Assembly (NCBI GenBank): GCA_020725465.1
Contig: DYEY01000057.1
Location: 1 to 64,000, forward strand
Source: Dethiobacter sp.
GTDB taxonomy: Bacteria; Bacillota; Dethiobacteria; Dethiobacterales; Dethiobacteraceae
Direction of reading: 5' to 3'
DNA: 64,000 nucleotides
Shown here: positions 54,177 to 63,065 of the stretch, piece after piece
Numbering within the stretch: the stretch's first letter is position 1
Layout of the letters: each line of letters starts with the position of its first letter
Notes under the pieces: generated by a model
Databases searched by the model: none
What the model was told of the DNA's origin: nothing
Seen by the model: only the letters and a program-made list of their open reading frames with translations
Translations under genes and position numbers: made by a program

Positions 54177-54206
54177 TGTCAACCAGAAAAGAAATCCAGG
54201 TTGACA
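54177..54206. promoter_or_regulatory. BirA operator of bioY
   Basis: TGTCAACC-N14-GGTTGACA is a perfect 8-base inverted repeat, matching the BirA box pattern TTGTNAACC-N14/15/16-GGTTNACAA of Gram-positive bacteria. The right arm contains the TTGACA -35 box of the bioY promoter, so binding of biotinyl-AMP-loaded BirA would block transcription. Confidence 0.85.
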
Positions 54207-54230
54207 AATAACCGGCGCACATGCTATAAT
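54201..54230 (+). promoter_or_regulatory. Sigma-A promoter of bioY
   Basis: Perfect TTGACA and TATAAT boxes with an 18-base spacer, the best consensus promoter in the window. Its -35 overlaps the BirA operator. Confidence 0.85.
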
Positions 54231-54261
54231 CCGGCCATCAAACTCCGGGAGGAAATGCAAA

Positions 54262-54894
54262 ATGAACTTCTCAGTGCGCGACCTGGTTATTATCGCTCTC
54301 TTCCTGCTTTTGATCCTGCACCTGCTAAGAGGAAGCAAAAAAGCTGAACTAAAGGCCCGCGACATGGTCCTGGTTTCCCTCTTTGCCGCCCTCACCGCAG
54401 TGATGGCCCTGTTTGTCTCCATCCCGCTGCCGTTTGTACCGGTACCGCTGACCGGACAGACTTTTGCCGTAATGCTGTCCGGCGCCCTGCTCGGCTCCCG
54501 CCGCGGCGCCTACAGCCAGGTAGTATACGTGCTGCTTGGCGCTACCGGCATCCCGGTTTTTGCCGGCGGCCTGGCGGGCTTAAGCGTCCTGGTGGGCCCC
54601 CGGGGCGGCTTTCTCTTTGGCTTTATCCTGGGCGCCTATGTTATCGGTAAAATGGTGGAAAGAAAAAATGCCCCCTCACCGGCTTACCTCTTTCTCGCCA
54701 CCACCCTGGGCGGTGTGCTGGCCGTTTATATCCCCGGCATCCTGCAGCTTTCTCTGGTCACCGGTATGACCCTTCCCCAGGCTGCGCTGGCCATGGTCTG
54801 GTTCCTGCCCGGCGATGCCATCAAGGTTGCTGCCTCATCCCTCCTGGCGTGGCGCATCCTGTCCACCGGCATCCTCCACCCCGCCCAAAACTAA
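54262..54894 (+). CDS. bioY: BioY, biotin transporter S-component
   Basis: The 210-aa membrane protein is the substrate-binding unit of an energy-coupling factor transporter for biotin: six membrane segments with IPLPFVPVPLTGQTFAVMLS and GARRG-type motif GSRRGAYSQVVYVLLG. It may work alone or with a shared EcfAAT module, which is not in the window. The N-terminus carries an additional hydrophobic segment (DLVIIALFLLLILHLL) before the usual BioY start. The gene has its own BirA-controlled promoter. Confidence 0.92.
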   Translation: MNFSVRDLVIIALFLLLILHLLRGSKKAELKARDMVLVSLFAALTAVMALFVSIPLPFVPVPLTGQTFAVMLSGALLGSRRGAYSQVVYVLLGATGIPVFAGGLAGLSVLVGPRGGFLFGFILGAYVIGKMVERKNAPSPAYLFLATTLGGVLAVYIPGILQLSLVTGMTLPQAALAMVWFLPGDAIKVAASSLLAWRILSTGILHPAQN

Positions 54895-54968
54895 AGATGC
54901 CACGGGGACGGTTCTTTTGTCACCATCTTTTAGATGCCACGGGGACGGTTCTTTTGTCACCATCTTTT
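54895..54968 (+). repeat. Two tandem 37-bp repeats with dispersed core
   Basis: Two identical 37-bp units follow directly after the bioY stop. Each holds the core CGGGGACGGTTCTTTTGTCA, flanked by GATG and CATC. The same core occurs in opposite orientation at 56723-56780. I recall similar sequences as dispersed short repeats in Desulfotomaculum-group genomes, which would need a genome search. Confidence 0.85.
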
Positions 54969-55041
54969 ATGGTAAAAACCGGAACAGATGGTTACATTTA
55001 ACACGGCACCTTTTTTACTGGTAAAAGGATAACCATTCCGG

Positions 55042-55071
55042 TGTAACCTTTTTGCACGGCTTTGTTACTAT
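55042..55071 (+). promoter_or_regulatory. Possible ECF-type autogenous promoter
   Basis: TGTAACC followed by a T run and, about 16 bases later, GTTACTAT resembles ECF sigma promoters with a TGTAAC -35. It lies just upstream of the sigma pseudogene. A long inverted repeat (TGGTTACA region at 54988-54996 against TGTAACC) overlaps it. Confidence 0.35.
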
Positions 55072-55107
55072 AAAACTATGAGAGAAAAATAAAGTGGGGA
55101 CGGCCTG

Positions 55108-55508
55108 ATGGGGGATGTACCCGACAAGAAAATCAGCTCGTTGCAGGAGCTATATACAGAATTCCGGCAACCGCTTTTCCGCTACCTGCTTATGTGCGAA
55201 AGGATAAACTGGTCGCCAGGGTTGCCCGGGAAGAGCAGGCGGCGCCGGCGGGTGAGAATTCGTAATTGTTTTGGAGTGCGGCCTGCAGGACGAAAGAATT
55301 CGGCTGGCGCTGCAGGGGATGCCGGAACAGCACCGCACCGTTATCCTGCTCAAAGAGGTGGTGGGGTTTCCCATTACGAAATTGGCGAAATCCTCGGCAA
55401 GACCGGTGCCATCTGCAAGGTGCTGTGTACATGGCAATAAAGAGCTTTCAGGAAGAGTATGAACGCCTGGAGAATAAGTATAATGAGAGATTGCCGCATT
55501 CTGCGTGA
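55108..55508 (+). pseudogene. Decayed ECF sigma factor
   Basis: The remains of an ECF sigma factor lie in three frames. The start (LQELYTEFRQPLFRYLL) is region 2.1; next comes a jump to YVRKDKLVARVAREEQAAP, so most of region 2 (over 100 bases) is deleted. Region 4 then appears as RIRLALQGMPEQHRTVILLK and HYEIGEILGKT in different frames, and the tail FQEEYERLENKYNER in a third. No intact sigma factor can be made. The anti-sigma gene overlaps its end, as in functional pairs. Confidence 0.82.
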
Positions 55509-56029
55509 CCTTTGGCCCCTGTACCTGGATGGGGAGCTGCTCGGAGGAAAGCAGGGAATTTGTGGACGAACATCTTATAAGTTGCTCTGCCTGCCGGAAT
55601 TACAGCCGGCCGCTCTACCGGCAGGTGCAGTTGAATCCGGAAACCGACAGGGTACCAGAGTCAGCGGATGAGTTTCTGCTGGGCTGAAAAAAAAAGAAAC
55701 AGACAACCTTTCACTGGTCTTTGCCCTGTTGGTGGTGACGATGGGGGTTTCCTGGACTCTTGGCCAACTACAGGCCGCGCGCACCCGGGAACGCCGCCAA
55801 GTCGAAGAAAAACGCCTGCTTTTTTTTTGAGCTGGAGCAAATACGGGAAATTTTACCGCCGGCGGAAGAGCTGTTGGCCAAACACGGCATAGAGTGGGAA
55901 ATCAGCGGCCCCGTCCCGTTCCAGGACAGGTTTTCCTTCAAGGTTGACATGAACTGGTGTGAAGGGGAGCCGGTCACTTTTATCAAAGCAAGGCATGATT
56001 TTGACCACGCTATATTTCCTGATTATTAA
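55483..56029 (+). pseudogene. Frameshifted anti-sigma factor (zinc-finger type)
   Basis: MRDCRILRDLWPLYLDGEL begins an anti-sigma zinc finger; the HxxxCxxC part (VDEHLISCSACR) continues in another frame after a shift near 55540. A second shift at the A9 run (about 55687) leads to a membrane segment LVFALLVVTMGVSWTLGQ, and a third at the T9 run (about 55823) leads to FELEQIREILPP and the C-terminus ending FDHAIFPDY. Two shifts sit in homopolymers, but the first does not, and the sigma gene is also broken, so true decay is more likely than error. Confidence 0.8.
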
Positions 56030-56035
56030 TTCAAC

Positions 56036-56061
56036 GTAAGCATACAAAGTAAGCATACAAA
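56036..56061 (+). repeat. Two tandem 13-bp repeats
   Basis: GTAAGCATACAAA occurs twice back to back, just after the anti-sigma pseudogene. Confidence 0.85.
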
Positions 56062-56062
56062 A

Positions 56063-56093
56063 AGCCTGTCGACATTAACTTTGTCGACAGGCT
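56063..56093. terminator. Hairpin between pseudogene and DUF1405 gene
   Basis: AGCCTGTCGACA and TGTCGACAGGCT form a 12-base stem with a 7-base loop. A-rich sequence on the left makes it a terminator mainly for the convergent DUF1405 gene. Confidence 0.65.
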
Positions 56094-56112
56094 GGCCTGC
56101 CTTTCCGCAGGC

Positions 56113-56706
56113 TTAACTTATATTCGGTGTTTTTCGCCGCCTTATTGCCGCGGTCAGGATAATTACCGACAGTACAGCCGTATAACCCACGGCTAGGTTA
56201 CGGATGGAGGCGAAGCTGATGACCGGGTCCACCCGGGGGTGGATGCCCACCACGTAATCCAGGTAGTCGTTAAAAAAGTACCAGGACGTCACTGCAGCCG
56301 CCTGCGGGATACTGAGCGGCAGGCCGAAGCGGTACCACAGGAGGACGGCCTGCAGCGCCATGCCGGCGTGGCCGAACCAGAGAAAGAAGTTTTCCGGGTA
56401 GATGTTGCCGGTTAGCTGATATTGGGTGATAACCGCTACCGTCCACAGGCCGTGCTTGATCAGTCCGAAATAGGCAAGGCCCTCCAGCAGGCTAAAGCGC
56501 CGTCCCGTCCTAAAAAGGATCAGGACGATTAATACATATAGAACAGAGAGGGGAGAGTTGGCGACGAAAGGCCAGAAGTATACAGGTGTCTCGGCAAACT
56601 GCCCGAAATACCAGTAAAAACCGTACAGGGTACCAAAAAAATTAATAATAATAAGAGCGTCCAAAAACCAACTGCTGGACAGTGTTTTGTCAAATAGCTG
56701 TCTCAT
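56113..56706 (-). CDS. DUF1405 membrane protein (YpjA-like)
   Basis: The 197-aa protein has about six membrane segments and matches DUF1405 (INFFGTLYGFYWYFGQ; WTVAVITQYQLTGN; WYFFNDYLDYVVGIHPRVDP). The family is widespread in Firmicutes and its function is not known. ATG 56706 follows GGGAG. It lies between the two sets of inverted repeats but is itself intact. Confidence 0.85.
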   Translation of the reverse strand: MRQLFDKTLSSSWFLDALIIINFFGTLYGFYWYFGQFAETPVYFWPFVANSPLSVLYVLIVLILFRTGRRFSLLEGLAYFGLIKHGLWTVAVITQYQLTGNIYPENFFLWFGHAGMALQAVLLWYRFGLPLSIPQAAAVTSWYFFNDYLDYVVGIHPRVDPVISFASIRNLAVGYTAVLSVIILTAAIRRRKTPNIS

Positions 56707-56722
56707 ATTTTCTCCCGTAAGA

Positions 56723-56780
56723 GATGACAAAAGAACCGTCCCCGTGTCACTGATGACAAAAGAACCGTCCCCGTGTCACT
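56723..56780 (-). repeat. Two tandem 29-bp repeats, inverted relative to 54895-54968
   Basis: Two identical 29-bp units, each the reverse complement of the core CGGGGACGGTTCTTTTGTCA with ends TGACA and TGTCA that pair. With the 54.9-kb copies they bracket about 1.8 kb containing the sigma/anti-sigma pseudogenes and the DUF1405 gene. Confidence 0.85.
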
Positions 56781-56788
56781 TGTGTCAT

Positions 56789-57274
56789 CTATTCTTCCAG
56801 TTGGGGGAGGGGGGTGGACTGGTGGTCAAACTCTTCGAAGACGCGCAGGACGGCCTGAATGGAGACGATGAGCATTTCGCGCTCGTCGGGGGAGATCCTT
56901 TCCGCCAGATTGCGGAAACGTAAGGAGCGGCGCTGGAAGACCAGGTTGGCTAACTGGCGGCCGTAAGAGGTGAGGTAGACGCGGACCACCCGGCGGTCCT
57001 TGTCGTCGCCTTTGCGCTTTACCAGGTTCATCTTTACCAGGCGATCCACCAGGCGGGTGGCGGCGCTCTCGGCCAGGTAAATCTCGGTACTGAGTTCGCC
57101 CATGGTCAGGTCATCGTGCATGAAAAGAATCAAAAGCGCGTTCACCTGGCCCGGGGTAATACCAAGGCCGGTCAGTTCCCGGATTTCTTCCGCTTCCAGA
57201 TAGTGCATGAGTTTTGGGAAAATCTCCTGGATAGCGGTGGTAAAGGTGGCGATGTCTTTATAATCCGGAGTCAT
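56789..57274 (-). CDS. MarR family regulator
   Basis: The 161-aa winged-helix regulator has the MarR core: ITPGQVNALLILFMHDDLTM, ESAATRLVDRLVKMNLVKRK and the wing DDKDRRVVRVYLT. It is divergent from the fadNAE operon across a 284-base gap containing two TGCAA-type inverted repeats, so it is the likely regulator of the operon, perhaps sensing an acyl-CoA or fatty acid. Confidence 0.92.
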   Translation of the reverse strand: MTPDYKDIATFTTAIQEIFPKLMHYLEAEEIRELTGLGITPGQVNALLILFMHDDLTMGELSTEIYLAESAATRLVDRLVKMNLVKRKGDDKDRRVVRVYLTSYGRQLANLVFQRRSLRFRNLAERISPDEREMLIVSIQAVLRVFEEFDHQSTPLPQLEE

Positions 57275-57330
57275 TGCAGCACCTCGCTTATATTGGTTTT
57301 AAATAGTTATTTCCCATTATAACATCTTAC

Positions 57331-57423
57331 ATTTGCAAAGGCCAGTGCAAATATTCCCCGCGTTCAACTGTTGAATGGGCAGGTAGCAAATAAAATAATT
57401 TAAAAAAAAATTGCAATATTGCA
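57331..57423. promoter_or_regulatory. Putative operators in the marR-fadN gap
   Basis: ATTTGCA-N8-TGCAAAT (57331-57352) and the palindrome TGCAATATTGCA (57412-57423) share a TGCAA half-site. TTCAACTGTTGAA (57363-57375) lies between them. Sharing of half-sites by two palindromes in a divergent gap is typical of MarR operators. Confidence 0.45.
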
Positions 57424-57558
57424 GGAATTAACGTATTAGTGACGAATTTGACAACATAAATATTTAACAGCTGGAAATAAGTCGGGAGGTGTTACATAGC
57501 AGTTTCACCGGAAAGAGTTTTTTTGGGAAAAGTAAATTTCCGAAAGGAGGAAAGAGCG

Positions 57559-59961
57559 ATGAGAAAGATACGCAGTGCGGCAGTCCTTGGCGCCGGCACC
57601 ATGGGGGCGGGCATCGCCGCTCACCTGGCCAATGTCGGTATTTCCTGCCTGGTGCTGGATATCGTGCCGCCGTCCATGACGGAAGAGGAAAAGCAGGCGG
57701 GGATTTCGCCGGATGACCGTAAATTTCGTAATAAACTGGCAACCCTGGGGATAGAAAACCTGAAAAAGGCTAAGCCGTCTCCTCTTTATGACGCTGCCGA
57801 CGTTGCCCTGCTCACCCCGGGCAACCTTGAGGACGATCTGGAGAAAATCAAAGAAGTGGACTGGGTCATAGAAGTGGTGGCCGAGAACATGGCTATCAAG
57901 AAGGGCCTGTATGCACGGATTGAAAAGTTCTGGAAGCCCGGCACCATTGTCAGCACCAACACCTCGGGCCTCTCGGTAAACGAAATGGTGGCTGATTGTT
58001 CCCCGGAGTTCCGCAAATACTTCCTTGGCACCCATTTCTTTAACCCGCCGCGGTATATGAAACTGCTGGAGATCATTCCGGCGAAAGATACCGACCCGGC
58101 CATCGTGGAGTTTATGAAAGACTTTGCGGACCGGGTGCTGGGCAAGGGAGTGGTTATGGCCAAGGACACGCCGAACTTCATCGGCAACCGCATTGGTGTG
58201 TACGGCCTCATGGCTACGCTGGAGGCCATGGCTGCCGTGGGTATGACTGTGGAGGAAGTGGACGCCGTCACCGGGCCGGCCATGGGCCGCCCCAAGAGCG
58301 CCACTTTCCGCACCCTGGACCTGGTGGGTCTTGACATCTTTCTGAATGTGGCTAGGAACGTGGGGGATAAAGTAACCGAACCATGGGAAGTTGAGATTTT
58401 CAAAGCCCCCGCATTTCTGCAGGAGATGCTAAACAGGCGCTGGCTGGGTGACAAGACCGGCCAGGGATTCTATAAAAAAGTTAAGGAAAACGGGAAAAAG
58501 GAAATCCTGTCCCTTGACCTGGCCACTCTGGAGTACAAGCCGCAGCAGAAAGCCAAGTTTAAAAGCCTGGAGGCCACCAAGGCTGCTGCTTCGGTGCCCG
58601 AACGCCTGAAGGTGCTGGCAGGGAGCGACGACAAGGCTGGCCAGTTCGCCTGGCTGGTTTTGCGCGATGTGCTTTGCTATGCTGCCCTGAAAGCGGAAGA
58701 AATCGCCGATGATATCGTTAATATAGACAAGGCGATGTGCTGGGGCTTTAACTGGGAAATTGGCCCCTTTGAAACCTGGGATGCCCTCGGAGTGAAAGAG
58801 ACCGCAGCGCGGATTGAAAAAGACGGTAAAACGGTCCCGCCCCTGGTCAGGGAAATGCTGGATGCCGGTTTTGAAACCTTCTATAAGAAAGAAAACGGCA
58901 AAAGACTCTTTTATGACTTTAAAACAAAATCTTACCGGCCGGTGGAAGTGCCCTTCGGAACTATCAACCTTACCGATATTAAGGAAGCGGGCAAAGTGGT
59001 CAAGTCCAACCAGGCGGCGAGCCTCATCGACATCGGCGACGGCGTGGCCTGCCTTGAACTTCACCCCCTGCGCCAGGCTATCGGCCCTGACCTGATCACC
59101 ATGTTTTTGCGGGCAGCTGAGGAAGTGGAGAAGAACTTTGACGGCCTGATCCTGACCAGCCTGGCCAGAAACTTCTGTGTCGGTGCCAACCTGATGCTGG
59201 TTTTAATGGCTGCCCAGGCTGATGAATGGGATGAAATCGACCTTATCGCCATGCAGCTGCAGAACGCTCTGATGCGGCTGAAATACATGGAAAAACCAGT
59301 GGTGGGAGCGCCGGCCGGCATGGCCCTGGGCGGCGGCTATGAAATTCTGGCCCACTGCGACCGGGTGCTGGCGGCGGCCGAGACTTATATGGGCCTGGTT
59401 GAGCTGGGTGTGGGCGTTATCCCCGCCGGCGGCGGCTGCAAAGAAATGGCCCTCCGCGCTGCGGAAAACGTTATGGACAACGAAGCGGTGGATCTGTTCC
59501 CTCTGCTGTCGGCCAATTTCATGACAGTGGCCCAGGCCAAGGTGGCCACCAGCGCCAAGGAAGCGGTAAAACTGGGTTACCTGCGTCCCCGCGACGGCTT
59601 TGTGGTAAACCAGGACCGCCTGGTTTACGACGCCAAGCAGCTGGTTTTGTCCATGCTGCAGGCAGGTTATAAGCCGCCTGTGCAGCGCAAGATCCGCGTG
59701 GTGGGAGAAACCGGTTTTGCCACTATCAGGGCGGGTATTTACGGCATGAAGGAAGGACGCTTCATTTCCGCATATGATGCCTACCTGGCCGAGAAACTGG
59801 CATACGTAATGTGCGGCGGCAAAGTGGCGGCCAATACCTGGGTTACGGAGCAGTACCTGCTTGACCTGGAGCGCGAAATGTTCGTGCACCTGTGCCAGCA
59901 GCCCAAGTCCCAGGAGCGGATGGCCGGCCTGCTGAAAACGGGCAAGCCGCTGCGTAACTAA
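57559..59961 (+). CDS. fadN: 3-hydroxyacyl-CoA dehydrogenase / enoyl-CoA hydratase (FadN type)
   Basis: The 800-aa fusion has the dehydrogenase first: NAD-binding GAGTMGAGIAAHLANVG, catalytic HFFNPPRYMKLLEII and PNFIGNRIG. An enoyl-CoA hydratase follows from about residue 480: NFCVGANL and GGGYEILAHCD with catalytic Glu, then GLVELGVGVIPAGGG. This order (HAD then ECH) is that of Bacillus FadN. It carries out the hydration and oxidation steps of beta-oxidation. AAAGGAGG precedes ATG 57559. The order fadN-fadA-fadE is the same as in B. subtilis. Confidence 0.94.
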   Translation: MRKIRSAAVLGAGTMGAGIAAHLANVGISCLVLDIVPPSMTEEEKQAGISPDDRKFRNKLATLGIENLKKAKPSPLYDAADVALLTPGNLEDDLEKIKEVDWVIEVVAENMAIKKGLYARIEKFWKPGTIVSTNTSGLSVNEMVADCSPEFRKYFLGTHFFNPPRYMKLLEIIPAKDTDPAIVEFMKDFADRVLGKGVVMAKDTPNFIGNRIGVYGLMATLEAMAAVGMTVEEVDAVTGPAMGRPKSATFRTLDLVGLDIFLNVARNVGDKVTEPWEVEIFKAPAFLQEMLNRRWLGDKTGQGFYKKVKENGKKEILSLDLATLEYKPQQKAKFKSLEATKAAASVPERLKVLAGSDDKAGQFAWLVLRDVLCYAALKAEEIADDIVNIDKAMCWGFNWEIGPFETWDALGVKETAARIEKDGKTVPPLVREMLDAGFETFYKKENGKRLFYDFKTKSYRPVEVPFGTINLTDIKEAGKVVKSNQAASLIDIGDGVACLELHPLRQAIGPDLITMFLRAAEEVEKNFDGLILTSLARNFCVGANLMLVLMAAQADEWDEIDLIAMQLQNALMRLKYMEKPVVGAPAGMALGGGYEILAHCDRVLAAAETYMGLVELGVGVIPAGGGCKEMALRAAENVMDNEAVDLFPLLSANFMTVAQAKVATSAKEAVKLGYLRPRDGFVVNQDRLVYDAKQLVLSMLQAGYKPPVQRKIRVVGETGFATIRAGIYGMKEGRFISAYDAYLAEKLAYVMCGGKVAANTWVTEQYLLDLEREMFVHLCQQPKSQERMAGLLKTGKPLRN

Positions 59962-59987
59962 AATAACGAGAGATGGGAGGTATAGAT

Positions 59988-61163
59988 ATGAAAGAGGCGG
60001 TGATTGTTTCTGCGGTCCGCACTCCGGTGGGCAGGTCCAGAAGAGGCGGCCTTAAAGATACCCGTCCCGACGACCTGGCGGCCCTGGTGCTGGCTGAAGC
60101 GGTGCGCCGTGCCGGTGTGGATGCTGCCATAGTAGACGATATAGTCCTGGGCTGCGCTTTCCCTGAAGCGGAACAGGGCATGAACGTGGCCAGGATTGCG
60201 GCCCTGCGCGCCAAGCTCCCGCCGGAAGTTTCGGCGGTTACCGTGAACCGTTTTTGTGCCTCGGGCCTGGAAAGTATCGCCCTGGCCGCCGCCAAGATCC
60301 AGACCGGCATCTGCGAAGTGGTGCTGGCCGGCGGAGTGGAAAGCATGAGCATCGTCCCCATGGGCGGCAACAAGATGGCGGCCAACCCCACCCTGATGGA
60401 CGACTACCCGCAGGCTTACATGTCCATGGGCCTGACGGCGGAGCGGGTGGCAGAACGCTACAACGTATCCCGCGAGGACCAGGATATCTTTGCCGAGCGC
60501 AGCCACAGGCGGGCGGCAGCAGCCCTGGCGGAAGGGAAGTTTGCGGCGGAGACCGTCCCGGTGCCGGTAAAGGTGAGGTCCTTTGACAAGAGGGGCCGCC
60601 TGGTCATCAAAGAAGAATTGTTTACCGCGGACGACGGCGTGCGGGCCGACACCACCCTGAAAGGCCTGGCGGCGCTGCGCCCCGCCTTTATGCAGGGCGG
60701 TACGGTAACGGCCGGCAACTCGTCCCAGACCAGTGATGGTGCTGCGGCGGTACTCCTGATGTCCCGCGAAAAAGCAGAGCAGCTGGGTCTTAAGCCTATG
60801 GCCGTTTTCCGCGGCTATGCCGTGGGCGGAGTGGAAGCGGACGTCATGGGTATCGGACCGGTGGTGGCCATTCCCCGGCTTTTGAAATACGCCGGCCTAA
60901 ACAAAGACCAGGTTGATCTCTTTGAATTAAACGAAGCGTTTGCTGCCCAGGCTGTGGCCGTGGTCCGGACCCTGGGGCTGGATGAGGAGAAGGTCAACGT
61001 CAACGGCGGTGCCATTGCCCTCGGGCATCCCCTGGGCTGCACCGGTGCCAAGCTGACGGTTAGTCTGCTCCACGAGCTGGCGCGCCGCGGAGGGCGCTAT
61101 GGTGTGGTCAGCATGTGCATCGGCGGCGGTATGGGTGCCGCCGGCCTGTTCGAGTTGCTCTAA
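59988..61163 (+). CDS. fadA: Acetyl-CoA C-acyltransferase (thiolase)
   Basis: The 391-aa thiolase has the nucleophilic Cys in [15 protein letters not shown], His in [14 protein letters not shown] and the second Cys in [12 protein letters not shown]. It cleaves 3-ketoacyl-CoA to acetyl-CoA and a shortened acyl-CoA. GGGAGGT precedes ATG 59988, 26 bases after fadN. Confidence 0.95.
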   Translation: MKEAVIVSAVRTPVGRSRRGGLKDTRPDDLAALVLAEAVRRAGVDAAIVDDIVLGCAFPEAEQGMNVARIAALRAKLPPEVSAVTVNRFCASGLESIALAAAKIQTGICEVVLAGGVESMSIVPMGGNKMAANPTLMDDYPQAYMSMGLTAERVAERYNVSREDQDIFAERSHRRAAAALAEGKFAAETVPVPVKVRSFDKRGRLVIKEELFTADDGVRADTTLKGLAALRPAFMQGGTVTAGNSSQTSDGAAAVLLMSREKAEQLGLKPMAVFRGYAVGGVEADVMGIGPVVAIPRLLKYAGLNKDQVDLFELNEAFAAQAVAVVRTLGLDEEKVNVNGGAIALGHPLGCTGAKLTVSLLHELARRGGRYGVVSMCIGGGMGAAGLFELL

Positions 61164-61186
61164 ACCAACAGAAAGGAGAATGAAAA

Positions 61187-62965
61187 ATGAGTGAACTGAT
61201 TAAAGGGTCGGCTTTTCTGACCTCAAAAGTCAGCCCGGACCAGGTTTTCACCCCGGAAGACTTTAGCGACATGCACCGCATGGTGGCCGACACGGTGGCC
61301 AGTTTTATAAAGGAAAAAGTGATGCCGGTCAGCGATGCCGTGGAAAAAATGGAGGAGGGCGTAACGGTAGGCCTGCTCCGGCAGGCCGGCGAGCTGGGCA
61401 TGCTGGGCGCCGATATTCCGGAAAAATACGGCGGGGCCGAGATGGACAAAATATCCTCCTTCATCATCACCGAGCAGATGACCCGCGGCGGTTCCTTTGC
61501 TGTGGCTTTCGGAGCCCACACCGGCATCGGCACCCTGCCCATCCTCTACTTCGGCACCGAGGAGCAGAAGCAAAAATACCTGCCGGGCCTGGCCAGCGGC
61601 GAAAAAGTGGCCGCTTATGCCCTGACCGAACCGGAAGCCGGTTCCGACGCTCTTAACGCCAAGACCAAAGCGGTGCTGAGTGAAGACGGCAGGTACTATA
61701 TCCTAAACGGCACCAAGCAGTTCATCACCAACGCCGCCTGGGCCGATGTCATTGTCACCTACGCCAAGGTGGACGGGGAGCATTTCACCGCCTTCATAGT
61801 TGACCGGAATACCCCCGGCGTCAGCATTGGCCTGGAAGAGCACAAGATGGGCATCAAGGGTTCCTCCACCTGCTCAGTTATCCTTGAAGACGCCAAAGTG
61901 CCTGTGGAGAACGTGCTCTGGAAAGTCGGCAAAGGACACCAGGTGGCATTCAACATCTTAAACATCGGCCGCTACAAGCTGGGTGTGGGTTGCATCGGCG
62001 CCTCCAAGCTGGCCATCGAGCTGGCGGCAAAATATGCCCAGGAGCGCCAGCAGTTCAACATGCCAATCGCTAAATTCGGCATGATCAAGAACAAAATCGC
62101 TGAAATGGCGATCCGTAACTACGTTAACGAGAGCCTGTGCTACCGCACCGGCGGCCTGATCCAGGACCTGGTGCACACCATTGATCTGGATGCGGAAGAC
62201 GCCGGCCAGAAAGTGACCGAAGGCTTCCAGGAGTACGCCGTTGAGTGCTCCGTGGCCAAAATTGTGGGTTCTGAAGTGCTGGACTTCATCGCCGACGAAG
62301 CGGTGCAGATTCACGGAGGCTACGGCTACAGCCAGGAATACATGGTGGAGCGGATTTACCGTGACAGCCGCATCAACCGGCTTTTTGAAGGCACCAACGA
62401 AATCAACCGCCTGATTATTCCGGCCACGCTGATGCGCAAAGCCCAGAAAGGTGAGATCCCCCTCATCCAGGCGGCCATGAAGCTGCAGGAAGAGCTGCTG
62501 ATGCCCATGTTCCCTGAGGAATCGGACGAACCTCTGGCCAGGGAAGAGCAGGCCATCGAGAACCTGAAGAAAGTCTTCCTGGTGGTGGCGGGCACCGCCG
62601 CCCAGAAGCTGGGCGAGAAGATGATCCGCGAGCAGGAGATTCTCGGCCGCATGGCCGATATGGTCTGTGAAATCTTCGGCGCCGAAAGCGCCCTGTTGCG
62701 TGCCAGGAAGATCCTGAACAACAAGGGTGAAGCGGCGGCGGCACTGGCCATCAAAATGACAACCTGTTATGTAAATGACCTGGTGCCCCGTTTTGACGCC
62801 TGGGCGAAAGAGGTCATTGCCGCCCTGGAAGAAGGGGACACCAAGCGGACCATGTTCACCGTGCTGAAAAAACTCACCCGCTTTGAGCCGGTAAACGGTT
62901 ATGCCCTGAAGAGGGAAATCGCCGACGCTGTTTATAAAGCCAACAAATACGTTGTGGTAGTCTGA
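61187..62965 (+). CDS. fadE: Acyl-CoA dehydrogenase, long form
   Basis: The 592-aa flavoprotein has the three ACAD domains (YALTEPEAGSDALNAKTKA; IHGGYGYSQEYMVERIYRDS; catalytic Glu in RLFEGTNEINRL) plus an extra C-terminal helical domain of about 180 residues. That length is the same as in Bacillus FadE. It performs the first oxidation of acyl-CoA; electrons pass to ETF, which is not in this window. Good ribosome site AAAGGAG. Confidence 0.95.
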   Translation: MSELIKGSAFLTSKVSPDQVFTPEDFSDMHRMVADTVASFIKEKVMPVSDAVEKMEEGVTVGLLRQAGELGMLGADIPEKYGGAEMDKISSFIITEQMTRGGSFAVAFGAHTGIGTLPILYFGTEEQKQKYLPGLASGEKVAAYALTEPEAGSDALNAKTKAVLSEDGRYYILNGTKQFITNAAWADVIVTYAKVDGEHFTAFIVDRNTPGVSIGLEEHKMGIKGSSTCSVILEDAKVPVENVLWKVGKGHQVAFNILNIGRYKLGVGCIGASKLAIELAAKYAQERQQFNMPIAKFGMIKNKIAEMAIRNYVNESLCYRTGGLIQDLVHTIDLDAEDAGQKVTEGFQEYAVECSVAKIVGSEVLDFIADEAVQIHGGYGYSQEYMVERIYRDSRINRLFEGTNEINRLIIPATLMRKAQKGEIPLIQAAMKLQEELLMPMFPEESDEPLAREEQAIENLKKVFLVVAGTAAQKLGEKMIREQEILGRMADMVCEIFGAESALLRARKILNNKGEAAAALAIKMTTCYVNDLVPRFDAWAKEVIAALEEGDTKRTMFTVLKKLTRFEPVNGYALKREIADAVYKANKYVVVV

Positions 62966-62980
62966 AAAACCAAAAATATA

Positions 62981-63010
62981 GCCGCCTGAGGACAGGGGCG
63001 GCTTTTTTTT
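62981..63010 (+). terminator. Terminator of the fadNAE operon
   Basis: GCCGCC and GGCGGC pair across 10 bases and are followed by eight T residues. Confidence 0.9.
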
Positions 63011-63011
63011 A

Positions 63012-63041
63012 TTGGCATATAACACGTCAATTCGTTATAAT
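63012..63041 (+). promoter_or_regulatory. Promoter of coaE
   Basis: TTGGCA and TATAAT with an 18-base spacer, 25 bases before the coaE ATG and directly after the fad terminator. Confidence 0.65.
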
Positions 63042-63065
63042 AGTCTTGGAAAAGGAGGGGATTGG

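Noticed and set aside
54895-56780. Tandem repeats considered as a short CRISPR array
   Set aside because: The copies are directly adjacent without unique spacers and no cas genes are present.
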